Of a stretch of 64,000 nt of DNA, positions 8,212 to 16,810 are shown in pieces. Made by a program: the position numbers and the translations under genes. The stretch comes from JACPDI01 sp035463475. Lineage in GTDB: Bacteria > Acidobacteriota > Vicinamibacteria > Vicinamibacterales > 2-12-FULL-66-21. Location: assembly GCA_035463475.1 (NCBI GenBank), contig DATHTE010000079.1:62001-126000 (forward strand), written 5' to 3'. Under the pieces are notes generated by a model, which had not been told where the DNA came from, made no database searches, and saw only the letters and a list, made by a program, of their open reading frames with translations. The first letter of the stretch is position 1; every line of letters begins with the position of its first letter.

Positions 8212-9255
8212 ATGCGCACGCCTTTCGTCTCGTTGACCGTCGCCGCGCTGGCGCTCGTCGCGCCGCTTTCGTCCGCCCTGCAATCACCCACGATCAGGGT
8301 CCAGCAGAGCGGCACGACCAACCGCCTCCAGGCCATCAGCCCGGTGACGCCCCGCATCGCGTGGGCGAGCGGCCTCGGTGGGACCTTCGCGGTCACGACC
8401 GACGGCGGAGACACGTGGCGCTCCGGCGTCGTCGCCGGTGCGGAGACGCTCCAGTTCCGCGATGTGCACGGCGTGAACGAGCGGGTCGCCTACCTGCTGT
8501 CCTCAGGCACCGGCACGGCGTCGCGCATCTACAAGACTGCTGACGGCGGCCAGACCTGGACGCTGCAGTTCCAGAACACGGACCCGAACGGGTTCTACGA
8601 TTGTTTCGCGTTCTGGGCGCCGACGCGGGGCGTCACGATGGCGGACTCGGTCGAGGGACGCTTCCCGGTTGTGCGGACCACCAACGGCAGAGACTGGGAG
8701 AATATCGGCGATCGACTGCCTCCTGCGCAGGCGGGCGAGGCGGCGTTTGCGGCAAGCGGGACCTGCGCGACGACGCAGGGCGGACAGCGCGCGTGGCTGG
8801 CGACGGGCGCCGCGGAGCGCGCGCGGATCCTGGCGACGACGGATGGAGGAGACACGTGGGCCGCGTACGATCTGCCGATCGTGGACGGTACCCCGACCTC
8901 GGGCGCATTCAGCGTTGACTTCCGCGATGCGTTCCACGGGATCGTGGGGGGCGGCGAGCTTGCCGCGCCGGACGCGTTCCTCGAGAACGTCGCCCGGACG
9001 AGTGACGGCGGGCGGACGTGGCAGCTCGCCTCCTCACCCACGTTCCCGGGGGCCATTTACGGCCTCACCTACGTCCGCGGGCGGCGGACGACAGTCGTTG
9101 CGACGGGGCCGGGCGGCGTCGCCTGGTCGCCGGACGAAGGGAACACCTGGACCCCGCTGCCCGGACTGACCGGCTTCTGGGCTGTCGCGTTTGCGAGCCC
9201 GCAGGCAGGATGGCTCGTCGGGACCGACGGCCGCATCGTGAGACTCAGTTTCTGA
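8212..9255 (+). CDS. Secreted BNR/Ycf48-like beta-propeller protein
   Basis: A 347-residue exported protein (signal MRTPFVSLTVAALALVAPLSSA) built from repeated Asp-box blades: TDGGDTW, ADGGQTW, TNGRDW, TDGGDTW, SDGGRTW and PDEGNTW, spaced as in sialidase/BNR and photosystem II assembly factor (Ycf48) propellers. Such proteins are usually annotated as 'oxidoreductase' or 'WD40/YVTN' in Acidobacteriota, but no catalytic site is evident, so I call only the fold. ATG 8212 is chosen over the in-frame GTG at 8203 because AGGAGGAGG (8195-8203) gives proper spacing to 8212. It is divergent from the autotransporter and ends in a possible hairpin terminator. Confidence 0.8.
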   Translation: MRTPFVSLTVAALALVAPLSSALQSPTIRVQQSGTTNRLQAISPVTPRIAWASGLGGTFAVTTDGGDTWRSGVVAGAETLQFRDVHGVNERVAYLLSSGTGTASRIYKTADGGQTWTLQFQNTDPNGFYDCFAFWAPTRGVTMADSVEGRFPVVRTTNGRDWENIGDRLPPAQAGEAAFAASGTCATTQGGQRAWLATGAAERARILATTDGGDTWAAYDLPIVDGTPTSGAFSVDFRDAFHGIVGGGELAAPDAFLENVARTSDGGRTWQLASSPTFPGAIYGLTYVRGRRTTVVATGPGGVAWSPDEGNTWTPLPGLTGFWAVAFASPQAGWLVGTDGRIVRLSF

Positions 9256-9273
9256 ACGGAGCGGCATTCGCGA

Positions 9274-9300
9274 GGCCCGGGCCTTCTGTTGGTCCGGGCC
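9274..9300 (+). terminator. Possible hairpin terminator after the beta-propeller gene
   Basis: GGCCCGGGCC and GGTCCGGGCC form a 10-bp stem with one G-T pair and a TTCTGTT loop, 18 bases after the stop codon. No U-run follows, so this is a weak call as a Rho-independent terminator; it could also just stabilise the 3' end. Confidence 0.4.
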
Positions 9301-9389
9301 CCGCGGGCGTGCTGATGGTGGCGTCGGAACGCGGCGCGGAGCGTCGCTGACCGGATCGCGCGGCCAGAATCCGTGCGCGCCTCGTCCCG

Positions 9390-9540
9390 TCAGCTCACCA
9401 CCCGCTTCTGACCGATACGGCGGCGCGCAATCCACCCTGCGAAGCCTCCGCCAAGCAGCAACAGTGAGCCTGGTTCCGGCACGGGAGCCGCGGCATCGTC
9501 CTCGAACTCGAACCGGAGCGCGGAACGAGCGGCGGGACCG
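9390..9540 (-). pseudogene. Orphan PEP-CTERM sorting-signal tail (3' gene remnant)
   Basis: Directly after the aldo/keto reductase stop, a different frame encodes ALRFEFEDD, then VPEPGSLLLLGGGFAGWIA and RRRIGQK before a stop. This is a textbook PEP-CTERM signal: VPEP, a hydrophobic helix and a basic cluster. No start codon or signal peptide belongs to it, since upstream in this frame there is only the reductase gene read out of phase. I interpret it as the surviving 3' end of a deleted exported protein. PEP-CTERM proteins are sorted by exosortase, which is not in the window. Confidence 0.6.
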
Positions 9541-10359
9541 TTACGCTCCCATGAACCAGCCCGCCCGGTCGTGCACATGCGCACCGAACCGCCGCATGAA
9601 CGCCAACTCGTCGTCGGGGAGTGGACCGCGTGCGACCTCTTGCAGGTTCTCCAGGAGTTCACGCTCGCTCCGCGGCGCAGTCAGGACGACGTGGACGTGC
9701 GGATCGGACAGCACGAACCGATAGCACTGGCCCGCCGTCGCGACCGGCTCGTGTTCGGGCCAGCCCTTCGGCCGGCGCAACAGGAACGTCCAGCGCGTGG
9801 CAGTGTAGGCGACGACGCCGACGCCGTGCGCCGAGACATGCGGGAACACGTCGCGCTCGGCGCCGGGATGCGCGGCGTTGTAGCGGACCATCACGACGTC
9901 GACGTCTCCGTTGGCGGCCAGTTCCCCCGCGAACTTCCGATCGTGGCAGGAAAGGGCGACGGCGCGGATGCGCCCGTCGCGCCGGAGCTCCGCCAGCTCG
10001 GCTCGCACGCGCGGACCGAACTGCGATGGCTTCATCACGCCAAGATAGTGGAAGACGTCGATGTAGTCCGTCCTCAGCCGGCGCAACGCGTTCTCCAGCG
10101 ACTTCCGCAGCGACGGGTGCCAGACGATCCAGTTGTAGCCCCCGGTCGCGAGGCAGATCCGCTCGCGGCGGTCTGCGTTCAGGCTGCGCACGACGCGCGT
10201 CATCTGGGTGTCGAAGGCGTAACCGAACAGGTAGTTGATGCCTTCATCCAGCGCGCGGCGCACCGCGCGCTCGCCGGGCCGGTAGGACGCCGAGAGTCCC
10301 AGGCGGCACACCACCGGTCCGCCCCGCCCGAGGGTCGTGGACAATTCAGTTGCGGGCAT
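9541..10359 (-). CDS. Aldo/keto reductase family protein lacking the usual catalytic residues
   Basis: A 272-residue protein with the AKR barrel order: GINYL in strand 2, ICLATGG, a SLENALRRLRTDYIDVFHYL helix-strand pair, AVALSCHD, VVMVRYN and a C-terminal FVLSDPHVHVVLTA cofactor segment. AKRs reduce carbonyls with NAD(P)H using Asp, Tyr, Lys and His. Here the Asp/Tyr motif (FFDTA..YG) reads YLFGYAFD and the lysine (ATK) is Gly (ATGG); only a histidine in VFHYL could match. It may be an unusual reductase or a non-catalytic homologue. Start is uncertain: ATG 10359 or GTG 10365, neither with a good ribosome site. Confidence 0.7.
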   Translation of the reverse strand: MPATELSTTLGRGGPVVCRLGLSASYRPGERAVRRALDEGINYLFGYAFDTQMTRVVRSLNADRRERICLATGGYNWIVWHPSLRKSLENALRRLRTDYIDVFHYLGVMKPSQFGPRVRAELAELRRDGRIRAVALSCHDRKFAGELAANGDVDVVMVRYNAAHPGAERDVFPHVSAHGVGVVAYTATRWTFLLRRPKGWPEHEPVATAGQCYRFVLSDPHVHVVLTAPRSERELLENLQEVARGPLPDDELAFMRRFGAHVHDRAGWFMGA

Positions 10360-10557
10360 GCGCACATGGTGCGCCTACACGCGCCGCGTGACAAGGACGT
10401 ACTTTCTGAACAGGGTTCTTGCTCCTCTCCTCTTTTCTCACTTACGAACTTCGCCAGACTCCCGACGATTGCGGTCGTCGCGGGCACGATTGGCAGCGCC
10501 AGAATCGTTGAATCACGCGGGTCCTGCGCCGGAATAGTTCTCGCATCGCGAAACGAA

Positions 10558-11484
10558 ATGCTTTCGTTTCTCTGCCGAGCGGCGGTGGTCTTGACGTTGC
10601 TCACTCCTGCCCCGGCCGTGGCGCAGCAGTGGAAGGAGCTGTACGACAGCGGCGACGTCTTTCGTGCGCTGCCTATCCTGCAGCCGCTCGTCTTCGAAGC
10701 AGAGCCCATTCAGCACGACCTCGACCCGATGGCGCCGCTGTATCTCGCCACTTACTACATGAACGGCTGGGGAGTGGAGAAGGATCCGCTGTTCGCATGC
10801 GGGCTGGGGATGGCGGCGCAGCATGCCGCGCACATGCGGCCACGCTACCCGGAGCCGCTGCGACTGGCGATTGACGCATTTGTCGAAAAGACCTGCAGCC
10901 AACTGTCCGGCGAGGACAGGAGCGCCGCGATACTGGTGGCGAACTGTCCCAATGTTGGGCTTCGGGGGCAGATGCTGCAATTGGGCAATGGCAGCTGGCT
11001 GGAGATCACACGCAAAGGTTTCGTCATCGATTACGTGGAACAGCCCGGCGAGACGCCGCTGGTTCTCGGGCCGGGTGGCTGCGCGCAGCACGTGCTTCCC
11101 GCGCGGGCCACGAGCGTGCCGCTTCCGGACGGGCGCGCGCGACATTTCGTCGAGCTGTTTGCCTGGGTATCGGGCCGCCAGCGCGACGACGGTACGCCGG
11201 GACCCGGTGGGCAACTCGGGCGCGCGCTGTTCTGGACGGTTTATGAAGTCGTGGAGGGCGGGATCGAGCCGGTAGGTGGTACGGGTGTCGCCCAGGAACC
11301 GGGCTCCGCCTGGCCGGCGCCGCCATTTCCTGAGAAAGTGCGCACCACGTTCCGGGCGATCGAGAACGGGGAGGTAAGTTGCACCGTACGAGACGCGGCG
11401 GGCAAAGAGAAGACCGAAATGCTTCGGTCACAGGCGGACGTGATCCTCGCGATCCGAGCGCGCCGCAAGGCGAGCGGGTCCTGA
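10558..11484 (+). CDS. Exported protein with a Sel1-like repeat, function unknown
   Basis: A 308-residue protein with a signal peptide (MLSFLCRAAVVLTLLTPAPAVAQ). Near residues 60-90, LYLATYYMNGWGVEKD followed by PLFACGLGMAAQHA matches the Sel1/TPR-like pattern (LGxxYxxGxGVxxDxxxAxxxxxxAA), suggesting a helical repeat used in protein contacts. The remaining two thirds (from about QMLQLGNGSWLEI) looks beta-rich, has four or five cysteines and matches nothing I recognise. ATG 10558 is the only start that places the signal peptide at the N-terminus. The reading frame stays open upstream, but that region has no support as protein. Confidence 0.6.
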   Translation: MLSFLCRAAVVLTLLTPAPAVAQQWKELYDSGDVFRALPILQPLVFEAEPIQHDLDPMAPLYLATYYMNGWGVEKDPLFACGLGMAAQHAAHMRPRYPEPLRLAIDAFVEKTCSQLSGEDRSAAILVANCPNVGLRGQMLQLGNGSWLEITRKGFVIDYVEQPGETPLVLGPGGCAQHVLPARATSVPLPDGRARHFVELFAWVSGRQRDDGTPGPGGQLGRALFWTVYEVVEGGIEPVGGTGVAQEPGSAWPAPPFPEKVRTTFRAIENGEVSCTVRDAAGKEKTEMLRSQADVILAIRARRKASGS

Positions 11485-11655
11485 TCATTGTTCCCGCGTT
11501 TCGCGATGACTTAGGCGAGCGTGTTAAGCGGCAGTTTTGCCGCGTCAATGGTCCCAACCTTTGCGAGTTCTTCCCGCCAGCCGTTCGCGGTTCTTCACCT
11601 CGGCTATCTGGCAACGAGACCCCTTCGCGATTCGGCATTCGGGCTTGGTGTTGTC

Positions 11656-12261
11656 CTACTTGGCCTTCCGCATGACCCTGATCGTGCGCATGTGGTATGT
11701 AAATCCCGCGACCTTCCAGCCGTCGCCCACCGCGGAGTCAATCTCGCCCGCGGATCCAGCGGCCCGAAACTCCTCGTACGTCGTGATGTCGCCGGTGGGA
11801 TCGAACACCGTCCACGGCATCACGATCATTATGTAATGCCACGCCACGAGCGCGGTCCGGTTCGACTCATACCAGAACCTGTGCCCGGACAGGCCCGCGC
11901 CCTCGAGGCGAGCCTCGGTTCGGGAGGAAGAGACCTGAACAATCAGCATGTTCGGACCCGGCCAGCCGTCGGAACCCGAAATGACCCCGGTCACCGTCAC
12001 GGGAATGTATGACCCGTTCCGATAGGCCCACCAGACCGCTTCCGCGCTCCTCAGGTCTCCGGTGAATTGGGTCGCCCCTGTGATAATCGCGACCCGCGAC
12101 GAGTACCCGTCTGACACGTCGAATCGCCCGCCTTCGGGATCGACCCACGAGACGGCGCCGCGCGCGGTCTGATTCGCCTTCGGTGTAAGCGGGGGCTCCC
12201 AGTTGTCGCACGCAACCAGCAGGCTGAGGGCCAAGGCCGCTCCGATGTAACGCGCACCCAT
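11656..12261 (-). CDS. Putative lipoprotein, function unknown
   Basis: A 201-residue protein with a lipobox (ALSLLVACDNW) giving a predicted lipidated cysteine at residue 18. Asp at +2 could retain it at the inner membrane by the enterobacterial rule, which may not apply here. The mature part is beta-rich (AVSWVDPEGGRFDVSDGY, FDPTGDITTYEEFRA) with many Trp and Tyr residues and no recognised domain. It is transcribed away from the broken integrase at 12,370-12,900 and could be island cargo or ordinary chromosome; sequence alone does not decide. Confidence 0.6.
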   Translation of the reverse strand: MGARYIGAALALSLLVACDNWEPPLTPKANQTARGAVSWVDPEGGRFDVSDGYSSRVAIITGATQFTGDLRSAEAVWWAYRNGSYIPVTVTGVISGSDGWPGPNMLIVQVSSSRTEARLEGAGLSGHRFWYESNRTALVAWHYIMIVMPWTVFDPTGDITTYEEFRAAGSAGEIDSAVGDGWKVAGFTYHMRTIRVMRKAK

Positions 12262-12369
12262 AGATTGTCTGGGCAGGGTCGCTGTGTTCTCTGCAAAGCA
12301 TAGGCCCCGGACTTGCTTGCGCCAATCTGTTCACGCTGTGTAGACGAAACCTGTCAGAGAGGAGAATTG
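12262..12369. other. Start of a roughly 690-bp stretch without an intact gene
   Basis: Between the lipoprotein start (12,261) and tRNA-Cys (12,949) there is no intact protein gene. 12,262-12,369 holds only the upstream region of the lipoprotein and an AGGAG ribosome-site-like sequence at about 12,358-12,364 that would serve the 37-codon reading frame beginning at 12,370. The rest of the stretch is the integrase remnant. Confidence 0.5.
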
Positions 12370-12900
12370 ATGACGAAAAACGGAACGCAGGGCGCAAATC
12401 TGTATGCTGTACTCGAGGGGTTGACTTCCCTTCGGGTTCTTCTCCGCTGGGCGCGGTTCTTTCTCAGGAACCCCGTCCCCTAACGCTCAGCGCATCAAGC
12501 GGCGTGAAGTTTCCCCGAGAAGGAGCTGAAAGGGGCGCCGGCACTCATCACCGGCGAGGACTTCATGAAGCTCCTGGAGCACCTCGACGAACCGTACCGC
12601 ACGATGGTAAAGCTCATCGCGGTCACGGGGATGAGAATTGGCGAACTGCTCGCGGTCCGTTGGAGGTCGCTCGATCTCGAGATCGGCACGCTCTCAGCAT
12701 CGCCTTCGCGCGACGCGCACCGCATCTGACGATCTCTTGTTCGGGAATCGCAACGGACGACCGCTACGCGAGCTCGGGCATTCGAGCATCTCGACGACGC
12801 TCAACATCTATACGCACGTCGTCGATGCCTCGCACCGCAAGGCGTGAAGCGCTCGAACGCGAATTGTTCCCAAGTGTTCCCGAGTTGCCGGATGGCCCCA
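12370..12900 (+). pseudogene. Degenerate tyrosine recombinase (phage/island integrase)
   Basis: Pieces of one integrase lie in order but in different frames. An AGGAG-preceded ATG at 12,370 opens 37 codons ending LRVLLRWARFFLRNPVP, resembling the end of a core-binding domain. After a stop and a one-base frameshift near 12,510 comes FPEKELKGAPALITGEDF, then MVKLIAVTGMRIGELLAVRW with the box-I catalytic arginine. After another stop and shift comes LGHSSISTTLNIYTHVVDAS with the tyrosine nucleophile at about 12,780-12,840, then a further shift to EALERELFPSVPEL. The H-x-x-R box between them is deleted (LLFGNRNGRPL runs straight into LGHSS). The protein cannot be functional. It points at the 3' end of tRNA-Cys, the usual position of an integrase beside its attachment site. 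Confidence 0.8.
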
Positions 12901-12948
12901 AGCCAAGCCAGCTAATTCGGCAAGTCGTGATTCTCGTGTGGCTTGGGT

Positions 12949-13022
<74 letters not shown>

Positions 13023-13209
13023 GTTCGTGCGTGAATTTCTATTTTACCGTGGTTCTGGCGGTTGGTTGTGACGATCGGTTCTACCGGGAGGTTTTACCGG
13101 CAGGTTCGCCGAAGGGTGGGTTTCTGCCAACAGGTTCAGAGTTCGTGCTGGCGCGGTAGCCTTGAACCGTCCCGACAGGTTTAGTATTCTTGACAGTCTA
13201 GCCCCGCGA

Positions 13210-13284
13210 GCGGGAATAACTCAGTGGTAGAGTGCGACCTTGCCAAGGTCGAAGTCGCGGGTTCGAATCCCGTTTCCCGCTCCA
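13210..13284 (+). tRNA. tRNA-Gly (GCC)
   Basis: GCGGGAA pairs with TTCCCGC. The anticodon arm CGACCTTGCCAAGGTCG carries GCC, the T arm CGCGGGTTCGAATCCCG is canonical, and CCA is encoded at 13,282-13,284. A weak promoter-like pair, TTGAAC at 13,162 and TAGTAT at 13,182, lies upstream with a short 14-base spacer. The 187-bp gap to tRNA-Cys otherwise holds only a few imperfect GGTTxTACCGG repeats. Confidence 0.96.
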
Positions 13285-13378
13285 TTCTTCCTGAAACCCG
13301 AACTCTCCGAAGCACCAGGCGCCAGAACCCGTGCGGAAGAACCCGTGCGGCCGAAACCGTCGTCAGACCCTCCGAGCC

Positions 13379-13756
13379 TCAGTAGCAGGAATCGAACGCG
13401 CTCTCGTACACCGTGATGGCGGGCGTGCCGGCCGCGTCGAAGTCGATCGCGACCACGTCGAACCGGCACGGCTCGTCGGCCCCTCCGCGCGCCGCCAGGT
13501 AGGCGGACGCCGCGCGCGAAACCTTCCACTGCTTCCGCGGCGTGACCGACTCCGCCGCGGTGCCGCAGTCCCGCGCGTTCCGGGTCCGTACCTCGACGAA
13601 CACGAGGGTCGGCCCATGCCGCGCGATGATGTCAATTTCTCCATAGCGCGTCCGGAAACCCGTGTCGAGGATTGCGTACCCCCGCCGTTCGAGCTCCTGG
13701 CGCGCGAGCGATTCTCCCTGCTTTCCCGTCAGTTGCCGCGGATCGCTTTCGGCCAT
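13379..13756 (-). CDS. YraN/UPF0102 family nuclease-like protein
   Basis: A 125-residue protein matching the small UPF0102 (YraN) family, which has a restriction-endonuclease fold. It shows LTGKQGESLARQELERRGY at the N-terminus, then RTRYGEIDIIA and LVFVEVRTR, giving the family's E..D..ExK-like metal site (with R in place of K), and FDVVAIDFD near the end. The biological role is not established; links to recombination or DNA repair are suggested only by the fold. ATG 13756 gives the usual family length; an upstream in-frame start adds eleven unlikely residues. It is divergent from the zinc-ribbon gene at 13,795. Confidence 0.85.
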   Translation of the reverse strand: MAESDPRQLTGKQGESLARQELERRGYAILDTGFRTRYGEIDIIARHGPTLVFVEVRTRNARDCGTAAESVTPRKQWKVSRAASAYLAARGGADEPCRFDVVAIDFDAAGTPAITVYESAFDSCY

Positions 13757-13794
13757 CACGCGAGAGCTCAGCAATACACGGACCGGCACGAGCG

Positions 13795-13956
13795 ATGCAC
13801 AGCCGCGCCACGATGTCGTCGCTGTGCGTCCATTGCCCCGTGTGCAAGACGGAAGAAGTGAGGACCCGTCTCGTGACGCCGCTCCTCGCGCGCTGCCTCT
13901 GTCTCCGCTGCGGGCATTCGTGGAGCGTCGAAGTCGAACCCGCCGGCGGCGACTAG
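13795..13956 (+). CDS. Small zinc-ribbon-like protein
   Basis: Up to 53 residues, with CVHCPVC near the N-terminus and CLCLRCGHSW about twenty residues later, giving two Cys-x-x-Cys knuckles that could hold one zinc. The tail is short and acidic. I do not recognise a family. The start is uncertain: ATG 13795 or ATG 13813 (47 residues); neither has a strong ribosome site. Placement between YraN and an aminotransferase gives no functional clue. Confidence 0.45.
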   Translation: MHSRATMSSLCVHCPVCKTEEVRTRLVTPLLARCLCLRCGHSWSVEVEPAGGD

Positions 13957-13963
13957 CGGCCGC

Positions 13964-15334
13964 CTACGCGCCGGCTCGCGACGCCTCGAGACGCCGCGCC
14001 GCCGCGCCCTTCTTCTCCACTTCGCCGAGCGCCTCGTCGAACACCCGGATCGCGGTGTCCGCCTGCTCGATCGTGAGGACGAGCGGCGGAGCGAAGCGGA
14101 CGGCGTTCTTCCCGGCGCCGAGGATGAGCACGCCGCGCGCGAACATCGCCTCGAGCACCGCGTCGCGCTCCGCGACCGCGCGCTCCTTCGTCTGGCGGTC
14201 GCGCACCAGCTCCACGCCGATCATGAGCCCGCGGCCGCGCACGTCGCCGATGAGCGGGTGCTTGTCCGCGAGCGCGCGCAGGCCGGCCAGGAAGTGCGCC
14301 CCCACGGTCTCCGCGTTCCGGACCAGACGATCGCGCAGCAGCGCGATCGTGGCCAGCGCCGCCGCGCACGACACGGGATTTCCACCGAACGTGCTGGCGT
14401 GCGTGCCGGGCGGCCAGCTCATGGTGTCGGCGCGCGCCGCCGTGACACCGAGCGGCATGCCGGACGCGATTCCCTTCGCGATCGCGACCATGTCCGGCTC
14501 CAGGTCGAAGTGCTCGCAGGCGAACATCCGCCCGGTCCGACCCATGCCGGACTGCACCTCGTCGGCGATGAGCAGGATGCCGTGCTGCCGGGTGAGGCTG
14601 CGGAGCCGCTCGTGGAACTGCTTCGGCGGCACCACGTATCCCCCTTCTCCCTGGATCGGCTCGACGATGAGCGCCGCGACCTCGTCGGGAGAGACCAGGT
14701 GCAGGAACAGCTGCTCGTCGATCCAGTTCACGCACTCGGCGGCACAGCGGTCGGGGGACGCGTTCACGGGACAGCGATAGCAGTCCGCGTACGGCGCGTG
14801 GTACACGCCCGGCATCATCGGCCCCATGCCCTTCCGCTGCACGACCTTGCTCGCCGTCAGCGCGAGCGCGCCAAGCGAGCGGCCGTGAAACGATCCGAAG
14901 AACGCGATCAGGTTCTGGCGCCTGGTGGCGAACCGCGCGAGCTTGATGGCCGCCTCGATCGCCTCGGTGCCCGAGTTGGAGAAGAACGACCGGACCTCTC
15001 CCTTGATCGGCACGATCTCGGCGATCTGTTCCGCGAGCCGCACCTGCGGCTCGTAGTAGAAGTCGGTGCCGGACATGTGCAGGAACTTCTGCGCCTGCTC
15101 GATGATGGCGCGCACGACCTCGGGGTGCGAGTGGCCAGTGGAGTTCACCGCGATGCCGGCGGCGCAGTCGAGGAACCGGTTGCCGTCCACGTCCTCGACG
15201 ATCGCCCCCTCGCCGCGGGCCATGACGAACGGATACGAGCGCGTGTACGAGGTCGAGACGCGCTTTCCGTCCCGATCGATGATGGCCTTCGCGTTCGGGC
15301 CGGGCAGAGGGGTTTTGATGTCGGGACCAGTCAT
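13964..15334 (-). CDS. Class-III aminotransferase (acetylornithine/4-aminobutyrate family)
   Basis: A 456-residue PLP-dependent aminotransferase of subgroup II. It shows GIAVNSTGHSHPEVV, FFSNSGTEAIEAAIKLAR (phosphate binding), FHGRSLGALALTASK, the LIADEVQSGMGRTG motif with the PLP-contacting Asp, and the Schiff-base lysine in AIAKGIASGMPLG. A Cys-rich insert (YADCYRCPVNASPDRCAAEC) is typical of the group annotated as 'acetyl ornithine aminotransferase family', which includes ornithine, GABA and broad amino-acid transaminases; the substrate cannot be fixed from sequence. AAGGA precedes the ATG at 15334. It lies downstream of cysS in the same direction with only 46 bases between them when read on the minus strand. 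Confidence 0.88.
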   Translation of the reverse strand: MTGPDIKTPLPGPNAKAIIDRDGKRVSTSYTRSYPFVMARGEGAIVEDVDGNRFLDCAAGIAVNSTGHSHPEVVRAIIEQAQKFLHMSGTDFYYEPQVRLAEQIAEIVPIKGEVRSFFSNSGTEAIEAAIKLARFATRRQNLIAFFGSFHGRSLGALALTASKVVQRKGMGPMMPGVYHAPYADCYRCPVNASPDRCAAECVNWIDEQLFLHLVSPDEVAALIVEPIQGEGGYVVPPKQFHERLRSLTRQHGILLIADEVQSGMGRTGRMFACEHFDLEPDMVAIAKGIASGMPLGVTAARADTMSWPPGTHASTFGGNPVSCAAALATIALLRDRLVRNAETVGAHFLAGLRALADKHPLIGDVRGRGLMIGVELVRDRQTKERAVAERDAVLEAMFARGVLILGAGKNAVRFAPPLVLTIEQADTAIRVFDEALGEVEKKGAAARRLEASRAGA

Positions 15335-15380
15335 GTATGAATCCTTACCGGAATGAATCACGAATCTGTGAGCTTCGTGG

Positions 15381-16796
15381 TTATCTTCTTTTCCACCGTG
15401 TACCCGCCGCAGTGTCTTCCAGAATGATGCCTTTCGCGTCCAGTTCCGCGCGGATGTGGTCCGCTGCGGCGAAGTCGCGGCTCCGCCGCGCGTCGCGGCG
15501 CGCCTGGATCAGCCGTTCGATCTCGTCCACGGGAACCGGGGGCTGCTCGTCTTCGCGCCGGCGCACCGCCATGATGCCGAGCACGCGGTCGAACTGAGCA
15601 AACGCCTCGCGGACGGCGGGCACGTCGGCGCGCGCGACCTCGCCGGCGTCGATCGCGGCATTCAGGGTCCGCACCAGGTCGAACATCACCCCCAGCGCGC
15701 CGGCAGTGTTGAGGTCGGCGCGGATCATCTCGCCGAACGCGCGCGAGGCGTCGGTGACGCGCGCCGCCGTCTCGGGGTGCGGTCCTCCTTCGCGCACGCC
15801 GTCGAGCCGCGCGAGGAAGTCCGCGAGGCGGCGCACGGTTTCCTCCGCCTGCTGCAGGCTGGCCCACGAGAACCGGAGCTGCTTGCGATAGTGCACCGAG
15901 AGCAGCAAGTACCGCAGCGCCGACGCGCGGTGGCCGCGGTCGAGGATGTCGCGCACGGTGAACACGTTCCCGAGCGACTTCGACATCTTCTCCCCTTCGT
16001 CGAGGATCAGGTGCTCGGTGTGGACCCAGAACCGCGCGAACGGCTTCCCCGTTGCCCCCTCGCTCTGCGCGATCTCGTTTTCATGGTGCGGGAAGATCAG
16101 GTCCACGCCGCCGGCGTGGATGTCGATGGGCGGCTCGCCGAGCAGCCGCAGCGCCATCGCGGAGCACTCGATGTGCCACCCGGGGCGTCCCGGGCCGACG
16201 CCGACGTCCCACGTCGGCTCCCCCGCCTTCGACGCCTTCCACAGCACGAAATCGCGCGCGTCCTCCTTGTCGTACTTGTCAGCGTCCACGCGCGCGCCGG
16301 ACTGGATGCCGGCGTGATCGAGCCGAGCCAGCTTGCCGTAGTCTGGCAGCGTCGAGATCTTGAAGTAGACCGAGCCGTCGCTCTCGTACGTGTGGCCGCG
16401 CTCGCCGAGCGCCTTCACCACTTTCCCCATCCACTCGAGGTTCTCGCGGTCCGTCGCGCGGGGCGTTTCCTCCACCGGCTCGAGCCCGAGCGCGTCGGCG
16501 TCCTCGCGGAACGCGGCGATCCACCGGTCGGTGTACTCGCGCAGCGGCACGCCGGCCTTCTGCGATTCGGCGATCGTGCGGTCGTCCACGTCGGTGAAGT
16601 TCATCACCTGGCGCACGCCAAATCCCTCGAGGTGCCGCAGCGCGCGTCGCAGCACGTCCAGGCAGACGAACGTGCGAAAGTTGCCGATGTGGCCGCGGGC
16701 GTACACCGTCAGACCGCACGTGTACATCCGGACCGTGTTGTCGTGCGACGGAGCAAACGGCTCCTCGCGTCGCGTAAGGGTGTTGTACAGACGCAT
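15381..16796 (-). CDS. cysS: Cysteinyl-tRNA synthetase
   Basis: A 471-residue class-I synthetase that charges tRNA-Cys with cysteine in the cytoplasm. It has the zinc and HIGH region (YTCGLTVYARGHIGN, with an ARG-HIGN variant), NFTDVDDR, WHIECSAMA and HHENEIAQSEG (zinc ligands Cys, His, Glu), the KMSKS loop (GEKMSKSLGNVFTV) and the DALR-type helical C-terminus with SRDFAAADHIRAELDAKGI. The length is normal for the family. ATG 16796 begins the usual MRLYNTLTRRE; no strong ribosome site is visible. It is followed at 14 bases by a small gene of the same direction. Confidence 0.96.
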   Translation of the reverse strand: MRLYNTLTRREEPFAPSHDNTVRMYTCGLTVYARGHIGNFRTFVCLDVLRRALRHLEGFGVRQVMNFTDVDDRTIAESQKAGVPLREYTDRWIAAFREDADALGLEPVEETPRATDRENLEWMGKVVKALGERGHTYESDGSVYFKISTLPDYGKLARLDHAGIQSGARVDADKYDKEDARDFVLWKASKAGEPTWDVGVGPGRPGWHIECSAMALRLLGEPPIDIHAGGVDLIFPHHENEIAQSEGATGKPFARFWVHTEHLILDEGEKMSKSLGNVFTVRDILDRGHRASALRYLLLSVHYRKQLRFSWASLQQAEETVRRLADFLARLDGVREGGPHPETAARVTDASRAFGEMIRADLNTAGALGVMFDLVRTLNAAIDAGEVARADVPAVREAFAQFDRVLGIMAVRRREDEQPPVPVDEIERLIQARRDARRSRDFAAADHIRAELDAKGIILEDTAAGTRWKRR

Positions 16797-16810
16797 GAAT
16801 GATGGCGGGC

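Noticed and set aside
13023..13209. A third tRNA or a small RNA between tRNA-Cys and tRNA-Gly
   Set aside because: I could not fold a cloverleaf or find a T-loop. Only short GGTTxTACCGG repeats are visible, and these are too weak to name.
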